NCBI GenBank assembly: GCA_900541575.1
Contig: UQKO01000031.1
Coordinates: forward strand, 1-28,756
Direction: 5' to 3'
DNA: 28,756 nucleotides
Source of the DNA: an uncultured Prevotella sp.
Lineage (GTDB): Bacteria; Bacteroidota; Bacteroidia; Bacteroidales; Bacteroidaceae
Positions within the stretch are counted from its first letter, which is position 1. Each line of letters starts with the position of its first letter. A program made the translations under genes and the position numbers. Below the pieces are notes generated by a model. It did no database searches. It was not told where the DNA came from and worked only from the letters and a program-made list of their open reading frames with translations. Below are positions 17,554 through 23,824 of this stretch, in pieces.

Positions 17554-17802
17554 TTAGTCAATCGTAACGAAACGGTTGTCTTCGAGTTTCACATGGTGAG
17601 CAAACGAGGTGCCGCCATCGCTTCTTACAGCCGAAAGGTCAATGCCACGGCTGATGAGTTCATCGATAAGAGCTCTGTCGTGAGCAGCGCGTGCAGAATT
17701 AAAGCCACGCCAACCAACCTGGCAATTAAATGAGTCTACAAGTGAAGAGAGGGATTTTGCTGCGAAACGTGCAGCGAACTGATCATAAAGAGAATTGTTC
17801 AT
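17554..17802 (-). CDS. Small conserved-looking protein of unknown function
   Basis: An 82-residue protein begins at MNNSLYDQFAARFAAKSL (ATG at 17802). I do not recognise a family. It is soluble, with no signal peptide or membrane segment. The first half looks helical and carries FNCQVGWRGFNSARAAHDRALIDELIS, which is reminiscent of small helical regulators but carries no diagnostic motif; the end is HHVKLEDNRFVTID. An in-frame ATG 13 codons upstream exists, but the chosen one gives a more natural N terminus. Support for a real gene comes from a clean promoter box about 110 bases upstream, a terminator just after it, and protein-like composition. It is transcribed alone. Confidence 0.7.
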   Translation of the reverse strand: MNNSLYDQFAARFAAKSLSSLVDSFNCQVGWRGFNSARAAHDRALIDELISRGIDLSAVRSDGGTSFAHHVKLEDNRFVTID

Positions 17803-17912
17803 AATGACTTGTTTTTGAAGTTGTGAGTAAATCTTCCACATCGTACCTTTACCACCGCGGCTGTCAGAAGCTCGGTTGGTGCAGAGTTAAACTGCTCTTG
17901 ATGTTATAGCGG

Positions 17913-17945
17913 CAAAGATAGCGCAAGGCGAGAGCAAAGCATCAA
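17913..17945 (-). promoter_or_regulatory. Promoter of the small gene, with a long leader
   Basis: On the minus strand TATCTTTG (17920-17913) is a full match to the -7 consensus. A TTG (17945-17943) lies 22 bases upstream. Transcription would start near 17906, leaving a leader of about 100 bases before the ATG at 17802. The leader contains a GCAG/CTGC mini-hairpin but no riboswitch that I recognise. Confidence 0.55.
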
Positions 17946-17965
17946 GCTTGCTTGGATGCTTTGCT
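17933..17965. repeat. Hairpin overlapping the upstream promoter element
   Basis: AGCAAAGCATC (17933-17943) pairs with GATGCTTTGCT (17955-17965), with inner AAGC/GCTT pairing. It covers the region where the -33 element of the small gene would lie. It might be an operator, or the end of an upstream leftward transcript. Confidence 0.55.
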
Positions 17966-18088
17966 GAGCCGAAGCCTATCTTATGCAAAGAGATACAATT
18001 CATTTCAATCATTCCGCTTTTCTAAGAAGGAAAATGCAAATACATTGCATTTCTCCTCTCATTCCCTCTCATCTTCCTTGTTGAATCT

Positions 18089-18706
18089 CTAAGGCTCTAC
18101 TTTCGCAACCATGTAGTACGGAGCACGGGGTCGACCTCTCTTCTCGAGCAGTCCCTCTCGAACAAGGCGGGAAAGCACCTTATAGGCAGTGGTGCGACCA
18201 TAGCCAGAAAGCATTTGGAAAGACGGACGATCCATCACATCACCAGGATGTTCAGCATAAAACATTCGTATGCGGTCTATCAATTCAGTATCAGTATATG
18301 TGGGAGATTTCCTCACCATCTTGTCGGCTCTGCGGAATGCCACTTTGCCAAAGTCTTTCATGAGTGTGGCTTTGGGCTGGAAGTTGACATTGTCTATGCG
18401 TAGATGGCGGGCTATTTGCTTGTCTGCAGCATCTGTGATAGGTTCATCGCTCGAGATTGAGGGAGAGAAACTACCAAGTTCAGGCACTTCCACACGTATT
18501 CCCTCTGTCAAAGCTTGTGCCATTACTTGCGCCATAGCGCTCATCACACCTTTCACATCGCCTTCAGTAGCTGTGCAACGTTCTTGTATCATGTGGCAGA
18601 GCTCGGCTGAGGTAATGCGTGCAGAATGTGCCAATACGGGGAAGTAGCCACGCAGTTCTTCGTCCTTTGCGTGCGGTATTTCTTGGAGTTTGAATGTGAT
18701 TGCCAT
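18089..18706 (-). CDS. HU-family DNA-binding protein fused to a winged helix
   Basis: The 205-residue protein has two parts. Residues about 1-125 match the HU-like domain found in Bacteroidota HU fusion proteins (HU-HIG type), with LAHSARITSAELCHMIQ, the VEVPELGSFSPSIS turn, and NVNFQPKATLM. Residues about 135-205 are helical with a winged-helix look: TDTELIDRIRMFYAEHPGD, then a helix-turn-helix (SGYGRTTAYKVLSRLVREG) and a basic wing (KRGRPRAPYYMV). It therefore probably combines architectural DNA bending with sequence-specific binding. The ATG at 18706 is followed directly by the HU domain. Upstream lie about 300 bases of palindromic repeats that may be its leader, and beyond them the divergent ECF sigma operon. 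The target genes are unknown; self-regulation through the repeat array is a guess. Confidence 0.85.
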   Translation of the reverse strand: MAITFKLQEIPHAKDEELRGYFPVLAHSARITSAELCHMIQERCTATEGDVKGVMSAMAQVMAQALTEGIRVEVPELGSFSPSISSDEPITDAADKQIARHLRIDNVNFQPKATLMKDFGKVAFRRADKMVRKSPTYTDTELIDRIRMFYAEHPGDVMDRPSFQMLSGYGRTTAYKVLSRLVREGLLEKRGRPRAPYYMVAKVEP

Positions 18707-18758
18707 AAATATTGAAGTATAAAGTATTACAAGCTATTGAAGTGTTTCGATATAAGAT

Positions 18759-18829
18759 AAGAAGTCTACCCACTTGCAGCACAGGTGAAGCGTCTCGATT
18801 CAGCTTAGCAGCCTATAAGTAGACTTCTT
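18759..18829. repeat. Short 71-bp element with 11-bp terminal inverted repeats
   Basis: AAGAAGTCTAC (18759-18769) and GTAGACTTCTT (18819-18829) are perfect complements. The interior keeps GAAGCGTCTCGATTC and GCCTATAAG, worn versions of the hairpin core seen at 1-124 and 19265-19452. It looks like an internally deleted copy of the 188-bp element. Confidence 0.8.
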
Positions 18830-18852
18830 GACCAGCTCGTTTTCATTTGCAG

Positions 18853-18998
18853 ATAATCATTCTTCTGTCTGCGTATGAGCATCCTTCTGTTCACGGATGA
18901 GCATCTTCCCATCGTTCACCGCTCGGTGAACGATGAGTCACCGCCCAGTGACTGAGCGTTCAACGCCCAATGAACGATCGTTCACCGCCCGGTGTACA
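18853..18998. repeat. 22-bp tandem repeat array with internal palindromes
   Basis: Six 22-base units and one 14-base partial unit lie head to tail: 18853-18874, 18875-18896, 18897-18910 (partial), 18911-18932, 18933-18954, 18955-18976 and 18977-18998. Most begin ATnA or ATCG. The last four are palindromic hairpins. The clearest is ATCGTTCACCG-CT-CGGTGAACGAT (18911 onward); the next is AGTCAC-CGCCCA-GTGACT, then CGTTCA-ACGCCCAA-TGAACG. Units differ in sequence yet keep pairing arms, as expected for repeated protein-binding sites or RNA hairpins. The array lies just inside the predicted transcript start of the HU-wHTH gene. Confidence 0.8.
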
Positions 18999-19002
18999 AC
19001 GG

Positions 19003-19034
19003 CAAAGTTATCAAAAAGAAATGGAACGGCCTAA
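19003..19034 (-). promoter_or_regulatory. Candidate promoter of the HU-wHTH gene
   Basis: On the minus strand TAACTTTG (19010-19003) matches the -7 consensus, and TTAG (19034-19031), one base off TTTG, lies exactly 20 bases upstream. The resulting leader of about 290 bases would include the 22-bp array and the 71-bp element. No closer TAnnTTTG box is seen before the ATG at 18706. Confidence 0.5.
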
Positions 19035-19133
19035 GTTTAAGCATGATAATGACGAAGTTTCATGCATCCCGTTCGCTGCGTTCAAAATCATCCGTTTGCA
19101 GGGAGGAAGAATCTGTCTGTGCTGAAGGGTGAA

Positions 19134-19165
19134 TTTGCGTGCTTCGAAGAAAGGCTGTATCTTCG
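19134..19165 (+). promoter_or_regulatory. Candidate promoter pointing at the repeat region and sigma gene
   Basis: TTTG (19134-19137), a 20-base spacer and TATCTTCG (19158-19165) fit the Bacteroidota pattern with one departure in the -7 box. No convincing gene lies between it and 19579, so it would drive either a non-coding RNA through the 188-bp element or a long leader for the sigma gene. Confidence 0.4.
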
Positions 19166-19264
19166 CGCCAAGGAAGCGGAGATGAGGAAATGGTTCTCAC
19201 TCAGTTATATAGGCAACGCGTTACAGTGCGGCATTGTCTTTAGATTGCAAGTCTGCCCCCAAAT

Positions 19265-19452
19265 AAGAAGTCTACTCACAGGAAGTGGGGGCGAAGCGTC
19301 TCGCTTCGGCACGTCACGAGAGGTTCGATGCCCCGAAGTGGCGTAACAGAAAATTGCGATGTCCATAATCATCAGCCTTGTTCGGCATCGAGCCTTCACA
19401 AGACTGACCGAAGCGAGACGCTTCACCCCCACTGCCTATAAGTAGACTTCTT
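19265..19452. repeat. 188-bp MITE-like element with paired REP-type hairpins
   Basis: The ends AAGAAGTCTAC (19265-19275) and GTAGACTTCTT (19442-19452) are perfect complements. Just inside each end is a G-rich tract and the hairpin core CGAAGCGTCTCGCTTCG (19292-19308, with its inverted copy near 19409-19425). The centre has no coding content. The arrangement matches the inverted pair at 9-124, and the ends match the 71-bp copy at 18759-18829. No transposase is in the window. Confidence 0.85.
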
Positions 19453-19465
19453 AAGACGCAAATGA

Positions 19466-19493
19466 TGCCGAAGCGAGACGCGTCGCCCTCCCC
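19466..19493. repeat. Degenerate single hairpin unit
   Basis: TGCCGAAGCGAGACGCGTCG followed by a C-rich stretch is the right-arm unit with a changed stem. It lies 14 bases after the 188-bp element and lacks a partner arm. Confidence 0.6.
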
Positions 19494-19578
19494 AGTACTT
19501 GGTGAAAACGAAAGATTCTCAAAAAAATCGCATCTTCGCACTTAACTTTTCCCTCGCTGAGCAGTATATTAGGTAGAT

Positions 19579-20073
19579 ATGACACACGCAGAGTTTGAAC
19601 ATATGATTCCCCACCTGCGCCCACTCATGGTCAGAGTGGGACGCGACTTCTTTGGCAATGCCGAGGATGCCGAGGATGTGGCACAAGACAGTCTGATTCG
19701 ATTGTGGACTTACTGCGAGAAGCTCAACGCTCAGCGCAACCTAGAGGCACTAGCAGTCATGGTGGCCAAGAACGTCTGCGTGGAACGCTATCACAAACTT
19801 GGGCAAATACCCACCTCGCCTCTGGAAGAATCGCTCGCGCCATGTACCACTGAAGCCGATGCTCCACTTCTAGCCCAAGAGGCGATGCAACGTATCGACC
19901 ATGCCATGCGCCAGCTCTCGCCTCGCGAACAGTCGCTTTTCAAAGCACGCCACATTGACGATAAGAGCGTGGACGAGATTGCAGCCGAAGCACATCTGCC
20001 CAAGCCCTCGGTAAAGAGCATGATATCCATGGCAAAAGCCAAACTTAAAAGACTGATTGACAATGAAAAATAA
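19579..20073 (+). CDS. ECF-type sigma-70 family RNA polymerase sigma factor
   Basis: The 164-residue protein has the two-domain ECF layout. Region 2 (about residues 8-75) contains FFGNAEDAEDVAQDSLIRLWTY, which matches the core-binding and -10 recognition helices. Region 4 (about 108-162) contains LSPREQSLFKARHIDDKSVDEIAAEAHLPKPSVKSMISMAKAKLKRLI, residues 113 onward, with its helix-turn-helix. No signal-receiving extension is present. The gene overlaps the next by 11 bases, and that gene encodes a single-pass membrane protein with a basic cytoplasmic end, the usual sigma/anti-sigma arrangement. The ATG at 19579 starts MTHAEFEHMIPHLR just before region 2. The regulon is unknown. Confidence 0.92.
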   Translation: MTHAEFEHMIPHLRPLMVRVGRDFFGNAEDAEDVAQDSLIRLWTYCEKLNAQRNLEALAVMVAKNVCVERYHKLGQIPTSPLEESLAPCTTEADAPLLAQEAMQRIDHAMRQLSPREQSLFKARHIDDKSVDEIAAEAHLPKPSVKSMISMAKAKLKRLIDNEK

Positions 20074-20626
20074 AAGAACTCTACTCAGCGATGAAGCGTT
20101 ATACCAGCAGATGCTGAAAGAGCTTACACCTGGCGCACGCGAATATGATCGCTTGCTCGCGCAACGTCGTCACGCCCAACGTCGTCGATGCTGGCCTGCC
20201 ATCGTTCGTTATGCAGCGGCTTGCGTGGTATGCGTGATCTGTGGTACATGGGCTGCGTGGCATTTTACAAACGATATGTCTCAAGAGTCCACTACCGTCA
20301 TGAATCAAAGTGTGCCGAGAAAACTTTCCCCTGCAATAGTTCAAAAGGTATCTTTGACTACTTCCGAAGCCCCGCAACTACTACCGCAGAAGGCGTGCTC
20401 GCCCCAGCACAAACAGACAGTAATTAAAGTAACTCCCCCGAAAGAGGCCAATGAGGTGTCCATAGTCAAGGAGCAACCGCTCGAAATGACTGCCAGCACT
20501 GACTCCATATCCTCCAACGAAAGACAACAAATTCAAGAACAAATAGAAAACGCCCTATTTGAGTTGCAACTCATTGATACCGTAATCAACTATGCATTAA
20601 CTTATCAAGACATCAACACATTATGA
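20063..20626 (+). CDS. Putative anti-sigma factor, single-pass membrane protein
   Basis: From the ATG at 20063 (MKNKRTLLSDEALYQQMLKE) the protein has 187 residues. Residues 1-45 are cytoplasmic and basic (RRHAQRRRCW near 35-44). About 47-66 are a membrane helix (IVRYAAACVVCVICGTWAAW), and the remaining 120 residues would be periplasmic, ending in a Gln/Glu-rich helical segment. The start overlaps the sigma gene by 11 bases, and its stop overlaps the next ATG (ATGA), so the three genes are translationally coupled. No zinc-binding anti-sigma (ZAS) motif is visible, and sequence alone would not identify it. The role is inferred from position and topology. A TTG two codons upstream is an alternative start. 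Confidence 0.75.
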   Translation: MKNKRTLLSDEALYQQMLKELTPGAREYDRLLAQRRHAQRRRCWPAIVRYAAACVVCVICGTWAAWHFTNDMSQESTTVMNQSVPRKLSPAIVQKVSLTTSEAPQLLPQKACSPQHKQTVIKVTPPKEANEVSIVKEQPLEMTASTDSISSNERQQIQEQIENALFELQLIDTVINYALTYQDINTL

Positions 20627-21567
20627 AACGCATTCTCATCCTCCTCGCCCTTGCATGCGCATCAGCCATGCAACTTCGGGCACAGTTTTTCCACGAAGCG
20701 TACAAAGAGCTAAGTTCTGCCCCACGAGCCCAACTCATCAACACGGAAGAGATTCAAGGACACGACGACCTCGACTCCCTATGCTATTTACGCGCATATA
20801 CATTCCGTATGCCCTATTCTAGCAAGAACGATAAAAACAAAATCGACAAGCTAATAGAGCGCATCCAATCGCAGTTCGAAAGCGCTAGCAAGAATTTGAA
20901 TTCCTACAGCTCCATAGCTCCACTAAACAAGGGGAGTCAAATAAAATCGCGCCGCGTAGCCCATTTCTTCAAAAAAGGCGAACAAGAGTTTATTATTGGC
21001 GGCCCAGGACGTTGCTACATGTCCATGCGTTGTCAAGATACAGGTAATCCCTCGTATCGCACCGCCGAGGGCATGGAATGGTGGCTCTACAAAGAGGGAC
21101 GAAAAGAAGAAGTGAGATTCAAAGTATTCATCCTTCATGGTCTCATGGGAAAGAGCCTCAGCAGCACACCCACTATTAACCTTGGAAGTGCGCATACCGT
21201 GTTCGACACCAACATCAAAGTACTCCGAAAACTCACCCACTGGTCCGACCAGCGGAAAGGGGCTCAAGAGTTGCTCTCTGTCACCATCAACAAGTACCTC
21301 ATTAACACGCTGCAACTCAAGCTCGATGCTTCGCAGTATGTCACTCTTTTCCACACTTTCAATAATGTGCCAGGCTATTATGCCTGCATTGTTCGCAACC
21401 AGCGCGACAAGGAGTATATGCCCCTTTCCAAGCTAGCCAACATTTATCCTAAACTCAACGTGTTCTGCGTCACTTGGACAGAACACGGCGACGCCGAATG
21501 CCGAAAGAAAGCTGAAGAGACTTCCTCGCCCTGTTACTTCATGCTTGAGGTCTGTCTAGACGACTAA
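20623..21567 (+). CDS. Secreted protein of unknown function, third gene of the sigma operon
   Basis: The 314-residue product has a signal peptide (MKRILILLALACASAMQLRA, cut near Gln21). The mature part is mixed alpha/beta with no family I recognise. Visible features include KNDKNKIDKLIERIQSQFES near residues 68-87, a GGPGRCYMSMRCQD turn around 126-139, EGMEWWLYKEGRKEEVRFKVFILHG near 150-174, and an ending with several cysteines (ECRKKAEETSSPCYFMLEVCLDD). The ATG overlaps the stop of the putative anti-sigma gene in an ATGA junction, and a terminator follows. It is probably a periplasmic or outer-membrane-associated partner in the same signalling or stress response. Confidence 0.7.
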   Translation: MKRILILLALACASAMQLRAQFFHEAYKELSSAPRAQLINTEEIQGHDDLDSLCYLRAYTFRMPYSSKNDKNKIDKLIERIQSQFESASKNLNSYSSIAPLNKGSQIKSRRVAHFFKKGEQEFIIGGPGRCYMSMRCQDTGNPSYRTAEGMEWWLYKEGRKEEVRFKVFILHGLMGKSLSSTPTINLGSAHTVFDTNIKVLRKLTHWSDQRKGAQELLSVTINKYLINTLQLKLDASQYVTLFHTFNNVPGYYACIVRNQRDKEYMPLSKLANIYPKLNVFCVTWTEHGDAECRKKAEETSSPCYFMLEVCLDD

Positions 21568-21620
21568 AGATTGTCTCTTCCGCGCCCTTTCCTCCGATTT
21601 TATTATCTCTCCATTTACAG

Positions 21621-21675
21621 TCTTCGCCCCACCCTGCTGTTATTCACAGGGAATGGGGCGAAGATTTACTTTTTC
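21621..21675 (+). terminator. Strong intrinsic terminator of the sigma operon
   Basis: TCTTCGCCCCA (21621-21631) pairs with TGGGGCGAAGA (21654-21664), with inner CCCTG/CAGGG pairing (21632-21636 with 21647-21651). A T-rich tail runs to about 21675. Confidence 0.85.
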
Positions 21676-21714
21676 CTCTGACAATTTCACTCTAATTCGT
21701 TCTCAATAGAGAAA

Positions 21715-21740
21715 GCTATTCATTCTGGAAAATGAATAGC
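21715..21740. repeat. 10-bp perfect hairpin in the sigma-operon / nhaC gap
   Basis: GCTATTCATT (21715-21724) and AATGAATAGC (21731-21740) pair perfectly around CTGGAA. The T content after it is modest. A second weak AAGC/GCTT hairpin with a T7 run follows near 21766-21789. It may be an accessory terminator or an operator. The rest of 21676-21920 is AT-rich with nothing else recognisable. Confidence 0.5.
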
Positions 21741-21920
21741 CTTATTCAATGTGTGGATTTGTAAGCTATTGAAAACGCTTTTTTTGATAATCGTATATTC
21801 AGTCACATATTTCTCTATACTCATTCATTTACTATCGAAAAGCACACTCTTACATTACCACGCAAGCCTAGCATCAGAATTAAAAGCACCACTCTAGAAA
21901 GAAAATTCACAATTATTTAT

Positions 21921-21928
21921 TACCTTCG
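21921..21928 (+). promoter_or_regulatory. Candidate -7 box upstream of nhaC
   Basis: TACCTTCG is one base off TAnnTTTG and lies 81 bases before the nhaC ATG at 22010. No TTTG element is visible about 20 bases upstream. Confidence 0.35.
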
Positions 21929-22009
21929 CAAGTGCTAAGACAAAACTTAACTGTATTTACTTAAATATTTCAATGGGCAATGTTGTATGACTGCCCCGAC
22001 AATAAGACT

Positions 22010-23467
22010 ATGAACACAAAAACTCTACACCCCCACCCCTTGATAAGCCTGCTTCCGCTGGCTGTGTTGATTGCACTCATTACACTGGTGCTCCGATTGT
22101 TTCCCGGCGATGCGCTGAGCGGAGCCTCACAGGTGGCACTGATGGTGGCCTCGTCGGTGTGCGTGGCCCTGTCGATGCTGATATATCGGACAAAGTGGAC
22201 CGTGTTTGAGGAGATGATTAAGAGAACCGTGGGCGATGCAGGTGTGTCGATTCTCATACTGCTGCTTATCGGCATGATGTCGGCCACATGGATGGTGAGC
22301 GGCGTGGTGCCCACCATGATTTACTATGGTGTGCAACTGATGTCGCCATGGCTTTTTCTGCCCTGCGCTTGCATTATCTCCTCGTTTATCTCGGTGATTA
22401 CAGGCACTTCGTGGACAACGATTGCTACCATCGGCATTGCACTCATGGGCATTGGCGACGCCTTAGGCATTCCACAACCCTACACGGCGGGAGCCATCAT
22501 ATCGGGTGCTTACTTTGGCGACAAAATGTCGCCCATGAGCGACACCACCGTGTTGGCCTCATCAATGGCGGGCGCCGACCTATTTAGCCATATTCGCTAT
22601 ATGCTCTACACCACTGTGCCGAGCATTGTCATCTCCTTAGTGCTCTACTTGGTAATCGGATTGTTCTACAACGGACAGGAGGTGGAGGTTAATCAGTACC
22701 TTACAGGACTGAACAATGGCTTCAACATATCGCTATGGACCATGGTCGTGCCGCTCTTTACAGCCTTACTGATTTATAAAAAAATGCCCTCGCTTATCAC
22801 GCTACTTCTATCTGCTCTCGCAGCTTGCATTTGCGCTGTTGTGCTTCAACCCGAGGCGCTGATACAGATTGCTGGTGAAAAGGAAATAAATGCGACAAGC
22901 ATCTTTGAGGGACTGATGCTTACGTGCTATACGAAGACGAATATCGACACGGGATTTGAGGCAATCAATTCCTTAGTAGCTACACGAGGTATGGTGGGCA
23001 TGCTCAGCACGGTGTGGCTCATTCTTTGTGCCATGTGTTTTGGTTCGTGCATGGTGGCAAGCGGCATGTTGAGAAGTATTACGCATATTATACTAAAGGG
23101 CATCAAGGGCACGGCTTCGCTAGTTTGCTCCACTGTGGCTTCGGGCGTACTGCTCAACTTGATTATGGGCGACCAATTCCTATCAATCATCATGAACGTT
23201 TCGATCTATCACGATGAGTATGCGGAACGTGGCTATAGACCGGAACTACTCAGCCGCTCCACAGAGGACTCTGCCACGGTCACTTCCGTATTGGTGCCAT
23301 GGACGGCATGCGGCATGACGCAAAGCACTGTGCTCGGCGTCCCTACATTGGTCTACCTTCCTTTCTGTTTCTTCAATATTATCAGCCCCATCATGAGTTG
23401 CTTGGTGGCTATTTTGGGGTTCGTACCTAAGCCACAACCTAAGAAAGCAGCCGAAGCGACAGCATAA
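22010..23467 (+). CDS. nhaC: Na+/H+ antiporter, NhaC family
   Basis: The 485-residue inner-membrane protein has about 11-12 hydrophobic segments and NhaC signatures: SFISVITGTSWTTIATIGIAL (a re-entrant-like stretch) and GAYFGDKMSPMSDTTVLASS with acidic and polar residues likely involved in ion binding. Further matching parts are CYTKTNIDTGFEAINSL and LIMGDQFLSIIM. NhaC proteins exchange external protons for internal sodium, helping pH and sodium balance; some family members carry amino or organic acids instead, so the substrate is an inference. The ATG at 22010 (MNTKTLHPHPLISLLP) is preferred to one ten codons upstream, because the latter adds an atypical charged stretch. Its own terminator follows. 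No sodium-responsive element is recognisable. Confidence 0.9.
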   Translation: MNTKTLHPHPLISLLPLAVLIALITLVLRLFPGDALSGASQVALMVASSVCVALSMLIYRTKWTVFEEMIKRTVGDAGVSILILLLIGMMSATWMVSGVVPTMIYYGVQLMSPWLFLPCACIISSFISVITGTSWTTIATIGIALMGIGDALGIPQPYTAGAIISGAYFGDKMSPMSDTTVLASSMAGADLFSHIRYMLYTTVPSIVISLVLYLVIGLFYNGQEVEVNQYLTGLNNGFNISLWTMVVPLFTALLIYKKMPSLITLLLSALAACICAVVLQPEALIQIAGEKEINATSIFEGLMLTCYTKTNIDTGFEAINSLVATRGMVGMLSTVWLILCAMCFGSCMVASGMLRSITHIILKGIKGTASLVCSTVASGVLLNLIMGDQFLSIIMNVSIYHDEYAERGYRPELLSRSTEDSATVTSVLVPWTACGMTQSTVLGVPTLVYLPFCFFNIISPIMSCLVAILGFVPKPQPKKAAEATA

Positions 23468-23492
23468 ATCTCTTGATACAAGAGCAATAATG

Positions 23493-23530
23493 AGAGGGTG
23501 TGTCAAAAAACGATGCATCCTCTTTTATTT
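23493..23530 (+). terminator. Intrinsic terminator of nhaC
   Basis: AGAGGGTG (23493-23500) pairs with CATCCTCT (23516-23523), including one G-T pair, followed by TTTATTTATT. Confidence 0.75.
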
Positions 23531-23755
23531 ATTACCATATTATAGGGTTGTTGACCCAATGTAGTACGTTTTTTGGATAGAGGGAAGACATAATAATGTA
23601 GTCGTACTTTTTCCTTACGTCGTCATAGCTTGTATAATAGGAAGTGGGTGGCTTGGGGTGGCGCGCGAGCAAAAAAGAATTGAAAAAACAAGCGTTTTAA
23701 AATGAAAGCCCCATGGGGGAAATTGAGTATTCTCGGTGAATAAAATCAATCTTTC
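23531..23755. other. Intergenic stretch before the TonB receptor
   Basis: This part holds a small GGGT/ACCC hairpin (23545-23557), two similar words ATGTAGTACG and ATGTAGTCGTAC about 45 bases apart, and a CCCCATGGGG palindrome near 23709-23718. I looked for cobalamin-riboswitch landmarks because the downstream gene resembles BtuB and did not find them. No gene is seen. Confidence 0.5.
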
Positions 23756-23788
23756 TTTTGGCTGTGCGCTCAGTTTGTACTACCTTTG
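23756..23788 (+). promoter_or_regulatory. Promoter of the TonB-dependent receptor
   Basis: TTTTG (23756-23760), a 20-base spacer and TACCTTTG (23781-23788) form one of the cleanest Bacteroidota promoters in the window. Transcription should start near 23795, about 30 bases before the ATG at 23825. Confidence 0.75.
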
Positions 23789-23824
23789 CGCGCTCAAAAA
23801 CAATTTACACAATAATTTATCTTA

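Larger units (their letters stand above)
18707..19578. other. Repeat-rich divergent intergenic region
   Basis: This 872-bp stretch between HU-wHTH (-) and the ECF sigma gene (+) holds the 71-bp element, the 22-bp array, two candidate divergent promoters, the 188-bp element and one stray unit. Open frames across it read GSGGEASRFG, the translation of the hairpin repeat, and are not credible genes. Between 19035 and 19133 I see nothing I can name. A weak box (CATCTTCG, 19531-19538) could be a nearer sigma-gene promoter. Confidence 0.7.

Noticed and set aside
17840..17890. CAGCCGCGGT-like string resembling the 16S rRNA 530 loop (minus strand)
   Set aside because: The match is short and lacks the surrounding rRNA sequence and structure.
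18853..18998. CRISPR array
   Set aside because: The units are contiguous with no unique spacers, they diverge from each other, and no cas gene is near.
19062..19346. A 94-residue open frame (+) ending in GSGGEASRFG-type sequence
   Set aside because: Its second half is the translation of the palindromic element, and the same peptide appears in a minus-strand frame at 19314-19541. No family features are seen.
19314..19541. A 75-residue minus-strand open frame across the repeats
   Set aside because: It contains LLIGSGGEASRFG twice in part, produced by the hairpin repeat, and has no promoter or conserved motif.
23531..23824. Possible cobalamin riboswitch before the TonB receptor
   Set aside because: No GCCACTG box or other B12-element landmarks are present. 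The promoter start near 23795 leaves a leader of only about 30 bases.
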